Positions 16,989 to 26,311 of a stretch of 64,000 bases of DNA are shown here, in pieces (positions within the stretch are counted from its first letter, which is position 1; the number at the start of each line of letters is the position of its first letter). The stretch comes from Terriglobia bacterium. Its GTDB lineage: Bacteria; Acidobacteriota; Terriglobia; Acidiferrales; UBA7541. A model generated the notes under the pieces. That model was not told the DNA's origin, ran no database searches, and was given only the letters and a program-made list of their open reading frames with translations. The stretch is from positions 1-64,000 of the forward strand of contig JAIQEV010000004.1 in the NCBI GenBank assembly GCA_020073585.1, given 5' to 3'. A program made the translations under genes and the position numbers.

Positions 16989-19900
16989 TTAGAACTCCAG
17001 CCGCACCGAGACCTGACCGGTGCGGCTGCCGCCGAAGTCGGAGGCACGCGCGGAGTCGATCTTGCCGAAATTCCCGCTGGCGATGTTCAGGTTGGGATCG
17101 GCCAGGTTCGTGTGATTGAGTACGTTGGTGAAGCTGGCGCCAACCTTCAGGTGCACGCGTTCGGTCCAGGCGAACTCCTTGGACAGGCCGGTGGAGAGGT
17201 TGACCATGCCGGGACCGACCACGGAGCCGGGTCGGGAGTTGCCGAAGCGGCCAATGGGGAGCGGATTCGGACCCGCACCGGTGCCGATCGTGCAGGGTGA
17301 TCCCGGTGTCCAACTGGGCATGCCGGGGCAGACGAACGAGCCGGGGTTGATCCAATTGTTGGCGCTCTGGTTCGCCGGAACCCAGTTGCCGGCCTGGTCG
17401 GGATACTGGGCGCGCTTGTAGATCGTTCCGGAACCCGTGCCCGAAGGATCACCACCGGTGAAGTACGGAGTGAGGAAGGGACCGGTCTGCCACAGGAGGA
17501 TGTTCGAGAGGCGCCAGCCACCCAGGGTGCCGCTCAGGAAATTTCCCCAGTTCTTGCCGAGGGTGTGTCCCTTGCCGATGGGCAGGTCATAGAGCGCCGA
17601 AGTGATCCAGCGATGGCGGCGGGTTCCGTAGACTTCGCCGTAATCGAGGCTGCGATCGCCGTAGTAGGTGGCCCGGGAGCCGCCGTTTTCGTCGGCAAAG
17701 CTCTGCTGGTGGGCCTGGTTGTCCGCCATGTTCTTGGCCAAGGTGTAGGCGGAGTTGAAGGAGAGGCCGTTGCGGAAGCTGCGATTGGCCTCCATCTGCA
17801 GGGCATGGTAGGTGGAGTTGGCGCTGCTGGCGCGGTTGTTGACGCGGCCCCAGTTGGGGAAAGGACGGTCGCTCAGGGGACGGTTGATGGCCGCGGTCGC
17901 CGACTGGATGCTCATGTCGTTGTAGTTGGGCGCCCACACCAGGTGCGTGGTCTTCATCCCGATGTAGGAGACGCGCGCGCCGATGCCCCAGGGAAGTTCG
18001 TGGTCGAAGGAGAGATTCCACTGCTCGGACAATGGGTCCTTGAAGTTGATGTCGTTCGCCGTTCCGAAGTAGGCAGTGCCGTATTGCGGTGGGCCATACC
18101 CGCTGCCCCCGTTGCTGTAAGCCGGCCACTGGTAAAGCGGGCCGCTCGCCGTCTGCTGATTGTCGAACGACTGCGTGCCGGCCTGCAGGGTGCCGGTCAG
18201 CGCATAGAAAATCCTGCCGAGGGTGGTGATGTTATACATGCCGAAGCCGGCGCGGATCGCCGTTTTGTCGTTGTTGAACGGACGGTAGGCAATGCCGATG
18301 CGCGGCATGAAGCGCAGCTTATCGGCCGTGCGCAGGGAATTCGGCAGGCCGGCCTGGCTCGCCGAGAGCACCGGCGTGCAAGGAGCGCCATTGATGACGG
18401 GCCCCGCGCCAGTCAGGTTCGGGCAGGCATTGAAGCTGGCAAGGAAGCCCGGATCCAGCAGCGAGGCCTTGCCATCGGGATAGACGACGCGGCCCGACTT
18501 TGCCAGCGTGGGATCGAAATTGCCGATATTTCCGGAGGCATCCTGGTAGCCAGGGTGGTACTCGTAACGGAGGCCGTAGGAAAGGGTCAAGCGCGGCGTT
18601 ACCTGCCACGTGTCCTGCCCGTAGAAGTTGTAATAGGTGGATCGGCCGTCGTTGTCCATCTGCACGGTGTCGTAGAAGCTGCTGTTGGGAAGACCGAGGA
18701 GGAAATCGGAGAATTCATTTCCGGTGAACAGGGCGGAGCTGAAATCGAAGGTGCCATAGTTATCCGCACCGTTGAAGCCCAGTGGCGAAACCGCCTGAAT
18801 GTGGCGGATATCCCCGCCGAACTTCATGGCGTGGCGGCCCTTGGTCCAGTTCAGAGTGTCGGTGTACTGGTAGGTGTTCGACTGGTTGATGTTGTTCAGC
18901 CGGTCCACATTCAGCGAGGTGAGATTGTTGAAGTCCAGCTCCGTCACGCCGTTGAAAAACAGGTTGTTGGAGCCGATGCCGTTGATACCCAGGCTCTGGG
19001 CGAACGCCGGACCCGTAAACGGATTCGTGGTGCCGTTACTGTTCCGGGTGTAGCCGAAGCGCGCTTCATTGATCAGAGTGGGCCGAAAATTATAGGTCGC
19101 CGAAACCACCATCATCCGGTACTGGTCGATGAAGGTGCTCGCGGGGAGCAGCAGTTGCGTGGGCTGCGCCTGGCTGATGTTCTTCCAGCTGAAGCGCCCG
19201 AAGAGCTGCAGCTTCGTGCCGACGTACTGGTCGCCACGGATGTCGAACTGGCTGGAGTGGTAGGTGCTATCCAGGTTCTGGACGTAGTTCGTGCTGCCGT
19301 CGAAAACGTTCGGATTGCCGGCATTGGGAAGCGGAAACAGCGACAGGAACTTCTGTGCGATGGGACTGATGCTGGCGCTGGGGATAACCTTGCCCGCGTA
19401 GGTGCCGCCGAGGAAAGGATTTTTCAAAGTGGTGACCGAGGTCACGTTAGTGAAGTCGCCGTTGCGCATGGCCGCGGTCGGGACGGTATTGAAAATCGTC
19501 GAGGCCTTTGGGAACCGGAAGCCCTCGAAGGTGCCGTAGAAGAAGGTGCGATTGTGGCCGTTGTAGAGTCCCGGGATCTGCACCGGACCGCCTCCGCTGG
19601 CGCCGAAGTCGTTGCCGATCTTCGCCGGCTTGCCGGGCGTGCCTACGCGAACGTAGGGATTGGCGTCCAGGGCAGCGTTCTGGTGATACCAGAAAATGTC
19701 GCCATGATAGCTGTTGGTGCCGCTCTTGGTAACCGTGGTGATGGCGCCCGGCTGGCCGAACTCGGCGTTGTTGTTGACGCCGTCCACGCGCAGCTCGCCG
19801 ATGGTTTCCGCGGAAGGCCAGGCGTCCGAAAGCGGGTTGTTGGAGCCCGCATCCTGCGTGGTGATGCCGTCCACCGAAGTTTCGGACATGAACGGCAGAC

Positions 19901-20474
19901 CGCCCTGCACGGAGAACTTGCCGTTGCTGTCCGCCTGAACTCCCGGGAGGCTCTGCACCAGTGCTAACGGGCTGGTGCTGCCGCCCGCGCGGTAGTTTGC
20001 CGGCAGTTCCAGGACTCGCGTGGAGTCGAAGCTGGCGCTGATCGAGGCGGTCTCGGTGTTTATGACGCCGGCGGTCGTGTCCTTCACTTCCACCGTTTCG
20101 CCGAGCGTGCCCACCTGCAGGGTCACGTCTTCACGGAGCTCTTGCCGCGCAACGAGGAGCACATTTTCAATCACCGCGATACCAAAACCAGACTTGCTGA
20201 CCGCAATCGTGTAGCGGCCCGGCTTGAAGTCGGGCGCACGGTAGTTCCCGAACGAATCCGTCGTGAAGGTGCGCGATGCGCCTTCCTCGACGTTGGTGAT
20301 TTTGACTTCGGCGTTGGAGATGACGCTGCCGCTGGCATCCTTCACGGTGCCAAGAAATGTCGCCTGCGTGGACTGGGCGAGCAGCGCGGCGGGATTCGCA
20401 AAGGCCACGCACAGAAGCAGCGCTAGAATCCTCTGCGTAGAAAACCGGGTAGAAAGGCTTTTCTTCAAGGACAT
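16989..20474 (-). CDS. Oar-like TonB-dependent receptor with carboxypeptidase-regulatory-like domain
   Basis: A 1161-residue outer-membrane protein. A signal peptide (LLLCVAFANPAALLAQ) is followed by a CarboxypepD-reg/Ig-like domain (TFLGTVKDASGSVISNAEVK, about residues 38-120). A plug-like region comes next (VQSLPGVQADSNGKFSVQGG, SVDGITTQDAG, AEFGQPGAITTVTKSGTN). The rest is a long beta-barrel with aromatic strands ending in QVSVRLEF, the usual C-terminal Phe. The family is greatly expanded in Acidobacteriota and probably imports large polymers or peptides. The substrate is not known. The start is the ATG at 20474, with GGAGGG before it. It has its own terminator and is divergent from the phosphoesterase gene. 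Confidence 0.9.
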   Translation of the reverse strand: MSLKKSLSTRFSTQRILALLLCVAFANPAALLAQSTQATFLGTVKDASGSVISNAEVKITNVEEGASRTFTTDSFGNYRAPDFKPGRYTIAVSKSGFGIAVIENVLLVARQELREDVTLQVGTLGETVEVKDTTAGVINTETASISASFDSTRVLELPANYRAGGSTSPLALVQSLPGVQADSNGKFSVQGGLPFMSETSVDGITTQDAGSNNPLSDAWPSAETIGELRVDGVNNNAEFGQPGAITTVTKSGTNSYHGDIFWYHQNAALDANPYVRVGTPGKPAKIGNDFGASGGGPVQIPGLYNGHNRTFFYGTFEGFRFPKASTIFNTVPTAAMRNGDFTNVTSVTTLKNPFLGGTYAGKVIPSASISPIAQKFLSLFPLPNAGNPNVFDGSTNYVQNLDSTYHSSQFDIRGDQYVGTKLQLFGRFSWKNISQAQPTQLLLPASTFIDQYRMMVVSATYNFRPTLINEARFGYTRNSNGTTNPFTGPAFAQSLGINGIGSNNLFFNGVTELDFNNLTSLNVDRLNNINQSNTYQYTDTLNWTKGRHAMKFGGDIRHIQAVSPLGFNGADNYGTFDFSSALFTGNEFSDFLLGLPNSSFYDTVQMDNDGRSTYYNFYGQDTWQVTPRLTLSYGLRYEYHPGYQDASGNIGNFDPTLAKSGRVVYPDGKASLLDPGFLASFNACPNLTGAGPVINGAPCTPVLSASQAGLPNSLRTADKLRFMPRIGIAYRPFNNDKTAIRAGFGMYNITTLGRIFYALTGTLQAGTQSFDNQQTASGPLYQWPAYSNGGSGYGPPQYGTAYFGTANDINFKDPLSEQWNLSFDHELPWGIGARVSYIGMKTTHLVWAPNYNDMSIQSATAAINRPLSDRPFPNWGRVNNRASSANSTYHALQMEANRSFRNGLSFNSAYTLAKNMADNQAHQQSFADENGGSRATYYGDRSLDYGEVYGTRRHRWITSALYDLPIGKGHTLGKNWGNFLSGTLGGWRLSNILLWQTGPFLTPYFTGGDPSGTGSGTIYKRAQYPDQAGNWVPANQSANNWINPGSFVCPGMPSWTPGSPCTIGTGAGPNPLPIGRFGNSRPGSVVGPGMVNLSTGLSKEFAWTERVHLKVGASFTNVLNHTNLADPNLNIASGNFGKIDSARASDFGGSRTGQVSVRLEF

Positions 20475-20839
20475 CAGTACACCCTCCAGTTAAGTGCCGG
20501 GCCGCAGGTCCACGCGGAAACTCTGCTTCGCAGTTCAAACGGAAGGACGGGCCCGGAAATGTGCCAGGATAGTGCCCGAGGAATCTGACCAGGAGGCGAC
20601 GCGGCGATAAATATTGCGTGAACGCGCGGTGCGGAAAAAAGGCGTGCCCGGAAGCTCCGTATCACGCTGTTTGTCAGTGCTTGGAATTGCGGGCCGGCCC
20701 CAGGCGGGCTTTCCGGGGTCCCCCAGGGCACGGCGTCAGTCGCCCGCGAATTCACTTGCCTGCAATATTTTTGCGCTATATTGCCAGCCATGCGCGGGCG
20801 CAGCGGCGCGCCCGAGGCGAACCGGGGGGAAAGTAGCGG
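20475..20839. other. Divergent intergenic region between the Oar-like receptor and the phosphoesterase
   Basis: This 365-base spacer must hold both promoters. The only convincing element is the plus-strand -35/-10 pair given separately. Two related AT-rich words (gcaatattt) occur, one on each strand, near 20611-20619 and 20762-20770. No coding frame looks real. Confidence 0.4.
20756..20782 (+). promoter_or_regulatory. Candidate promoter of the phosphoesterase gene
   Basis: TTGCCT (20756-20761) and TATATT (20777-20782) are separated by 15 bases in an A+T-rich patch within G+C-rich sequence, about 58 bases before the ATG at 20840. The spacer is shorter than ideal. Confidence 0.35.
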
Positions 20840-23800
20840 ATGAAAACGGCAACCAGAATTGTGGCAGGGCTTATCGCGGGCCTGCTCTGCTGTGCGACGG
20901 CGCTCTGCCAGCAGGAGCCAGCGGGTGAAGGGCGGCGGATCTCTCCGGCAGGTGTTTTGCTCCTGGACGCGGCGACACGGCTCCCCGCCGTGGGCGCCCT
21001 GCCCACGGTCTTCCTGCGCAGTCCGGACCATTCCGGCAAAGACGGCCAGGGCCGCTATCTGCTGGTGATGTACAGCGGCTACGGCGTGCAGTTCAGCGCG
21101 GATACCAACCATGCCCAGCAATCCGTCGGGGTCATCGACCTCAATGCACTCCCCCTTCCCGTGGTCATCCAGAACGTCTATTTCCCCACGCCGCAGAGCG
21201 CCAACGTGGGCATCGCCTTCTCTCCCGCCGCGCAGGCCGGCGGCGCCTATGACCTCTATGTCTCGGGCGGCTACGAGAACAAGGTGTGGATCTTCCGCTT
21301 CGATCCCCATGCCGCGGCGCCCGTGCAGCCGGATTCCCCCGGCCCGGACACCAAAGTCCACGCTCCTTTCATTGACATCGCCAACCCCGGAGAAGCATCG
21401 CCCGCCGATTACAACGACGGCAAAGCCGCGCTCTATCCCACGGGCATCGCTCTTACCCCGGATGGAGAGACGCTGCTCGCCGCCAACAATCTCGGCGACA
21501 ACCTCACGATCGTGCGTCAGGTGCACGGCGCGCGCGCCGCCCAGCGCGTGGATCTGCATCATCCGGAGAAGAAGAGCCAGAACATCTATCCCTATGACGT
21601 CGTGGCGCTGGGCCGCGGCACTCGCGTCCGCGCCTATGTCTCGTGCTGGAACGACTCTTCCGTGGCGGTGATCTCCCTTGCCGGCTCTCCGGCCGTGCGC
21701 CGTTTCATTTCCGTGGATCGCCATCCCACAGCCATGATCCGCAATGCGCAGGGCACGCGGCTCTTCGTGGTCAACTCCAACGCGGACAGCGTCTCCGTGA
21801 TCGACACGCTCGCCGACCGTGAAGTGGAACGCATCGATGTGCGCCTGGCGGAAACGGCGCTGGTGGGGGCCAGCCCGGAAGGTCTGGCGCTCAGCGCCGA
21901 CGAGAAGACCCTGTATGTCGCCAACGCCCACAGCAACGCCGTGGCTGTCGTGGCGCTCTCCGAGCGCGCCCGCCACGCCGCACCCGCGGCCCATTCGGAG
22001 AAGCCCGCGGCCTCCCGCATTCTCGGATTCATCCCCACCGGGCAGTATCCTTCGGCTGTGGCCGTCGCCGCGGGCCGCCTCTTCGTGGGCAACGGCAAAG
22101 GCACCGGCTTCGAAGCCTCCTCGATGCAGGTCAGCAACAGCGGGCGCACTCCCAATGTGCCCAACGCCGCATTTCCTCCGGAGAAAAAACCCGGCGATCA
22201 GGGCGGGCAGTACAGCGGCTCGATCGTCTCCGGGAACATCAGCATGATTGCGCTGCCCGGCGAACCGGCGCTGGTGCGCTACACGCAGCAGACGATGCAG
22301 AATGACGGGCTCCTGGGCTTGGCCGTGCCCCGCCTGTTTCCCGGCGCAAGTCCCATCCGCCACGTCATCTACGTCATCAAGGAAAACCGCACCTACGACC
22401 AGGTCTTCGGCGACGTCACCGTCGCGGGTAACGGGCAGCCCGCCGACGGCGACGCGCGCTTCGCCATCTTCGGCGGCGGCGCCGCGGCGCAGCGTCCCGG
22501 CGGCGCGGCACAAACGGTCACGCCCAACCAGCACGCGCTGGCGCAGCGCTTCGGGCTCTTTGACCGCTTCTTCGTGAACTCCGAAGCGAGTCCCGACGGG
22601 CACAACTGGTCCACCGCCGCTTTTTCCACCGATTACGTGGACAAGGGCTTCCGCTGGGAGTACTCGGACCGCGGGCGCACCTACGACTGGGAAGGCTACA
22701 ACCGCCTGCCGGACTACGAGCCGCCGGGAAACCTCGCCGTGGATTCCTCCAAGCAGGACACCCTGCAGGCCCTCGCCGAGCTTCTGGAGAGGCACATTCC
22801 CTACCGCCAGGGCGGCACGGACATCGCCGAGCCCAAAACCCTGTACCTGTGGGACGCCGCGGCTCGCGCCGGACTCACCTACCGCAACTACGGGGAGTTC
22901 GTCAGCGTCATCTCCGCGAAGGACGTGGAAGCCGCGCGCGCGCATCGCGAAAAAGCCTATCCCGACATCTCCCCCGCCGTGCGCTCGGTGGCCACCAAGC
23001 AGTCCCTCGAAGCCCATCACAGCCCGAGCTTCCGCAGCTTTGACGTGACCGCGCCGGACAGCATGACCGTGGAGTGCTATCGCGCCGCCGTTTCCGCGGG
23101 CGGCGCGCTCGACCCCGCGGTCACGCGCGACAATCCCGCCTCCGCCTGCCGCGGCAACTCGCGCTTCGGCGAGTGGCTCGCCGAATTTCAGTCCTTCGTC
23201 GCCGCGCGCCAAGCCGGCCGCGGCGACCCCCTGCCCGCGCTCAGCGTCATGCGCATGCCCAACGACCACACCGCCGGAATGAAGCCGGGCTTTCCCACGC
23301 CGCAGTTCTACGTTGCGGAAAACGACTACGCCGTCGGCCGCCTCATCGAAGCCGTCTCCTCCAGTCCCTACTGGAAAGACACCGCGCTCTTCTTCGTCGA
23401 AGACGACGCGCAGGCCGGACCCGATCACGTCGATTCCCACCGCTCCGTGGCTCTGGTGGTCAGCGCCTATAACCGTCCCGGCGCGCTCATCCATCAGTTC
23501 CACAACACCGTCAGCCTCATCCGCACCATCGAGCTGCTGCTGGGCATGGCGCCCATGAACCAGCTCGACGCCTCGGCCATCCCCATGGACATTTTTCAGG
23601 AGGCTCCCGACTTGCGCCCCTACCACGCCGTGCTGCCGCGGATTTCCACGGACAATCTGGTCACCGAAAAGCCGCGGGACGCCGCCAGCGCGCAGTGGAT
23701 GCGGCGCGCCGAGCGTCTGGATTTTGCCCACGCCGATCTTTCCGACCCCGAAGTGCTGAACGAAATGATCTGGTTTGCCTGCCGCGGCCGGAATTCGGCA

Positions 23801-23905
23801 ATGCCCGCGGCCGCGCAGTTGCCGGTCTATCAGGCCATGCGGCTCGGCCTGCAGGATGCCGAGGACTCCGCCAGCGCCCGCCGCGCGGACGACGACGACA
23901 AATAG
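20840..23905 (+). CDS. Secreted YVTN beta-propeller / phosphoesterase-family protein
   Basis: A 1021-residue protein with a signal peptide (IVAGLIAGLLCCATALCQ). The first half is a lactonase/YVTN-type seven-bladed propeller, with repeats such as RLFVVNSNADSVSVIDTLAD and KTLYVANAHSNAVAVVAL. The second half is a PF04185-type phosphoesterase (phospholipase C/acid phosphatase) domain beginning HVIYVIKENRTYDQVFGD near residue 508. It has SPDGHNWS, PNDHTAG and FFVEDDAQAGPDHVDSHRS. The conserved acidic and His residues suggest metal-dependent phosphoester hydrolysis in the periplasm or outside. The substrate is unknown. The combination is common in Acidobacteriota. It is a single gene, divergent from the Oar-like receptor with which it might cooperate. 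Confidence 0.85.
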   Translation: MKTATRIVAGLIAGLLCCATALCQQEPAGEGRRISPAGVLLLDAATRLPAVGALPTVFLRSPDHSGKDGQGRYLLVMYSGYGVQFSADTNHAQQSVGVIDLNALPLPVVIQNVYFPTPQSANVGIAFSPAAQAGGAYDLYVSGGYENKVWIFRFDPHAAAPVQPDSPGPDTKVHAPFIDIANPGEASPADYNDGKAALYPTGIALTPDGETLLAANNLGDNLTIVRQVHGARAAQRVDLHHPEKKSQNIYPYDVVALGRGTRVRAYVSCWNDSSVAVISLAGSPAVRRFISVDRHPTAMIRNAQGTRLFVVNSNADSVSVIDTLADREVERIDVRLAETALVGASPEGLALSADEKTLYVANAHSNAVAVVALSERARHAAPAAHSEKPAASRILGFIPTGQYPSAVAVAAGRLFVGNGKGTGFEASSMQVSNSGRTPNVPNAAFPPEKKPGDQGGQYSGSIVSGNISMIALPGEPALVRYTQQTMQNDGLLGLAVPRLFPGASPIRHVIYVIKENRTYDQVFGDVTVAGNGQPADGDARFAIFGGGAAAQRPGGAAQTVTPNQHALAQRFGLFDRFFVNSEASPDGHNWSTAAFSTDYVDKGFRWEYSDRGRTYDWEGYNRLPDYEPPGNLAVDSSKQDTLQALAELLERHIPYRQGGTDIAEPKTLYLWDAAARAGLTYRNYGEFVSVISAKDVEAARAHREKAYPDISPAVRSVATKQSLEAHHSPSFRSFDVTAPDSMTVECYRAAVSAGGALDPAVTRDNPASACRGNSRFGEWLAEFQSFVAARQAGRGDPLPALSVMRMPNDHTAGMKPGFPTPQFYVAENDYAVGRLIEAVSSSPYWKDTALFFVEDDAQAGPDHVDSHRSVALVVSAYNRPGALIHQFHNTVSLIRTIELLLGMAPMNQLDASAIPMDIFQEAPDLRPYHAVLPRISTDNLVTEKPRDAASAQWMRRAERLDFAHADLSDPEVLNEMIWFACRGRNSAMPAAAQLPVYQAMRLGLQDAEDSASARRADDDDK

Positions 23906-23966
23906 AAACGCCAGGAAAAGATTCGCGGCGGGAGAAACGCGGCACGCTCAGCGGCGGATATGTGGT

Positions 23967-24884
23967 CTAGACCCCGGTGAGGAACGCGCCCTGGGCGTCC
24001 ACCAGGCCGTAGGCCATGCGCGGGGTGTTGAAGGCGTAGCCGGGATTGCCGCCGGGGTCGAGCAGGATCAGCCCGCCCGTGCCGCGGCCGCGCTCGGCCA
24101 GCACGCGCACCGCTTCGCGGGCCGCCAGCATGGCCAGCTCCGCCGGTTTTTCGTCCGAGTCCGCAAGCCGCCGCAGGTTGTCCGCCGCGGTCTTGGCCAT
24201 CACGATTTTCATGATGGCTTCGCCATGGCCCGTGCAGGAGACCCCGCCGGCGGTGGCATCGGCGTAGCAGCCGCAGCCGATCAGCGGGGAATCGCCGACG
24301 CGCCCGGGAAGCTTGCAGCAGGTGCCGCCCGTCGAGGTCCCGGCGGCGAGCCGCCCCTCGCGATCCACCGCCACCGCGCCGACCGTGCCCTGCTCGTGGC
24401 CCCGATGATGCTCCGCGGCGTGCATTTCTTCGCGGCAGCGCTCCCAGGCTGCGCGTTCCGCCGCCGTCACCAACTCTTCCGGGTCGCACCAGGCCATGCC
24501 CTGGTCTTTCGCGTAGCGCTCCGCGCCTTCCCCGACCAGCATCATGTGCGGGCTGTTTTCCATGACCTTGCGCGCCAGGCGGATCGGATTGCGGATGCGC
24601 TGCACCGCGGCCACCGCGCCGGCGCGCAGCGTCGCGCCGTCCATCACGATGGCGTCGCATTCCACGCGCCCGTCCAGGTTCAGGTGCGAGCCGGTGCCGG
24701 CGTCAAAGACCGGCGCGTCCTCGAGGACCACGATCGCCGCTTCCACCGCGTCCAGCGCCGCGCCCCCGCGCGACAGGATCGCCCAGCCGGCCTCCAGGGC
24801 GCGCCGCATGCCGTCCCGGCAGGCTGCCACCGCCTCGTCCGGAATATCCCACGCGCCGCCATGCACGATCAGAGAGGGTCTCAT
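23967..24884 (-). CDS. iaaA: Isoaspartyl peptidase / plant-type L-asparaginase
   Basis: A 305-residue Ntn-hydrolase of the asparaginase-2 family. It starts LIVHGGAWDIPDE. Autocleavage would occur before the nucleophile Thr167 in HEQGTVGAVAVD, and the substrate-binding segments are GDSPLIGCGCYAD and SCTGHGEAIMK. It removes isoaspartyl dipeptides and can hydrolyse asparagine, in the cytoplasm here because no signal peptide is seen. Length fits the family (about 300-320). It is convergent with the phosphoesterase gene (61-base gap). Confidence 0.9.
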   Translation of the reverse strand: MRPSLIVHGGAWDIPDEAVAACRDGMRRALEAGWAILSRGGAALDAVEAAIVVLEDAPVFDAGTGSHLNLDGRVECDAIVMDGATLRAGAVAAVQRIRNPIRLARKVMENSPHMMLVGEGAERYAKDQGMAWCDPEELVTAAERAAWERCREEMHAAEHHRGHEQGTVGAVAVDREGRLAAGTSTGGTCCKLPGRVGDSPLIGCGCYADATAGGVSCTGHGEAIMKIVMAKTAADNLRRLADSDEKPAELAMLAAREAVRVLAERGRGTGGLILLDPGGNPGYAFNTPRMAYGLVDAQGAFLTGV

Positions 24885-25028
24885 CCCAGCCAGATTGGCA
24901 AAGCCGCGCCGCTTTGTCCAGGCGGGAGGAAGCGGGACGGCATTCTTGCCTGTCTTCTTTGTTTTATGGTTTGGCGAAGTAACCGGACCGGCTGGAATGC
25001 CGGTCCCGCGCAGTTGCAGCAGGAAAAA

Positions 25029-25508
25029 CTACTCGTCTTCGTGGATGGTCAGCAGACGCACGATTTCGAACTCTTTGATTCCCGCGGGCGTGTGCACCTG
25101 CACTTCGTCGCCCACGCGGCGGTTGAGCAGCGCCCGGCCGATCGGCGAGGTGGTCGAGAGCAGCCCCTTCTCCACGTCCGCTTCCTCGGTGCTCACCAGC
25201 TTGTATTCCACTTTCACGGACCTCTGCACATCCATCACCCAGATGCGCGAGCCGTAGCCCGAGCGGTCCTTGGGGATATTCGTCAGGTTCAACATCCCCA
25301 GATCGCCCATGCGCTTTTTCAGGTGGCCGATTTTCGCGTTGACGTACCCCTGCCGCTCCTTGGCGTACTTGTACTCCGCGTTCTCGGAGAGGTCGCCGTG
25401 CGCGCGCGCCACCGCGATCTCCTTGGGGAGCTCGATGTTCAGCTCGTGCTCCAGCGCGGCGATCTCTTCCTGCAGCTTTTTCTTGATCTTGCTCAGTGGG
25501 TCGGACAT
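25029..25508 (-). CDS. greA: Transcription elongation factor GreA/GreB
   Basis: A 159-residue Gre factor. The N-terminal coiled coil carries the tip motif ARAHGDLSENAEYKYAKERQ, with the two acidic residues that reach the RNA polymerase active site. The C-terminal FKBP-like domain includes SPIGRALLNRRVGDEVQVHTP. It rescues backtracked polymerase by stimulating transcript cleavage. I chose the ATG at 25508 (MSDPLSKIKKKL), with GGAAGAG upstream. A longer frame to 25547 would run through the leader hairpin. The gene is preceded by a perfect TATAAT and a terminator-like leader. It is monocistronic as far as can be seen. Confidence 0.93.
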   Translation of the reverse strand: MSDPLSKIKKKLQEEIAALEHELNIELPKEIAVARAHGDLSENAEYKYAKERQGYVNAKIGHLKKRMGDLGMLNLTNIPKDRSGYGSRIWVMDVQRSVKVEYKLVSTEEADVEKGLLSTTSPIGRALLNRRVGDEVQVHTPAGIKEFEIVRLLTIHEDE

Positions 25509-25519
25509 AGGTCTCTTCC

Positions 25520-25572
25520 AAAAAGGTCTTGCGGGGCGAGCGGCCACTGGGAGGCCGGTCTATCCCCGCAAG
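25520..25572 (-). terminator. Terminator-like hairpin in the greA leader
   Basis: On the minus strand CTTGCGGGG (25572-25564) pairs perfectly with CCCCGCAAG (25536-25528). An inner CGGCC/GGCCG stem (25557-25553 with 25545-25541) extends it. The sequence then reads ACC and TTTTT (25524-25520), only 11 bases before the greA ATG. It starts about 5 bases after the predicted -10 box. Termination here would leave a small leader RNA of about 55-60 nt, as with GraL of E. coli greA. Confidence 0.65.
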
Positions 25573-25577
25573 CTTCT

Positions 25578-25607
25578 ATTATAGTGTGGGGTGATTTCGC
25601 GCCACAA
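25578..25607 (-). promoter_or_regulatory. Promoter of greA
   Basis: On the minus strand a perfect TATAAT (25583-25578) lies 18 bases after TTGTGG (25607-25602). Initiation would fall directly before the leader hairpin. Confidence 0.65.
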
Positions 25608-25649
25608 GAGCAACTGCGGCGTTCCCTCCGTTGGCCAGCGCGGGGCTTG

Positions 25650-26093
25650 TTAGCGCACCTGGAGCGTCACCGTCTGGCTCATGCTGTGGCCCTGGCCGTC
25701 CTCCACCGTTAGCGTGTAGGTCGTGTCTTTCGTTGGGCTTACGTCCAGGCAACGGGAATAGGACGGCCACACCGGCCCCACCGGCGGTTCCAGCGTTACC
25801 TTCTTGGCGTTGGCCACCCCGTAGCACAACTGCGCCATCTCCCCGCGCCGCAGCACCCCCGGCGAAGCATAAAAGCTCTAGATCTCCAGCCGCCGCCCGC
25901 CCATGGACTCGACCGTCTGCTGGTCCTGCGCGCGCCGCTTCCCTGCCGCGCGCTGTTCCAGCGCGCGGTTCTCCTGCCAGCGCCCGAAAAAAATCCCGCC
26001 CACATAGAGCAAAGCCAAGCCCAGCGCCAGCGACGTGTACAGCAGCGGATTTTTCAGCGCCGCTTTCGTTTTCCGCGGCGGATCAGAGTGCAT
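25650..26093 (-). pseudogene. Membrane-anchored Ig-like/Big-type protein interrupted by an in-frame TAG
   Basis: One continuous frame from the ATG at 26093 (GAGGAG site upstream) runs to the TGA or equivalent at 25650, broken only by TAG at 25878-25880. Before the amber codon are 71 residues: a basic N-terminus, one membrane helix (LLYTSLALGLALLYVGGIFF) and a Gln/Arg linker ending RRLEI. After it come 76 residues of a beta-sandwich domain (SFYASPGVLRRGEMAQLCYG, TYTLTVEDGQGHS, TVTLQVR). The two parts make one sensible protein of about 147 residues. So this is a recent nonsense mutation, a sequencing error, or readthrough/recoding. The second half also has an ATG at 25856 that could give a soluble fragment. 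Confidence 0.65.
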
Positions 26094-26111
26094 CTGCGCT
26101 CCTCGCAACCA

Positions 26112-26226
26112 TCCTCCCGGGAAATTCGACCGGTGCGAGCGGCTGCTTCCTTGAAGATATCCTTTTTCGCCCGTGCCGCAAACTACCCGCCTTCGAACTG
26201 CTTCCCCTCGAACGCTCGGGAGCCGC
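26112..26226 (+). pseudogene. Decayed remnant of a deazaflavin nitroreductase 3' end
   Basis: Frame-shifted plus-strand translation gives PVRAAASLKISFFARAANYP and then, in another frame, FELLPL. This parallels the C-terminus of the intact gene downstream (PVPAGSSPQAFAALAANYP, FELLPL). The DNA at 26166-26223 visibly matches 26717-26776. It lies about 550 bases before the matching part of the intact gene, so it is the leftover of a tandem duplication or of a related lost gene. Confidence 0.55.
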
Positions 26227-26311
26227 GCCGCGGAGCGCATTCGCGCGTTTGCCGAGATAGACTTTTGTTGACCTTCGCCCATCGCGATCCATTCGGCCTT
26301 ACAATAGGCCG

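Noticed and set aside
20474-23731. 1085-codon minus-strand frame
   Set aside because: Antisense to the phosphoesterase gene, whose propeller and catalytic motifs are clear.
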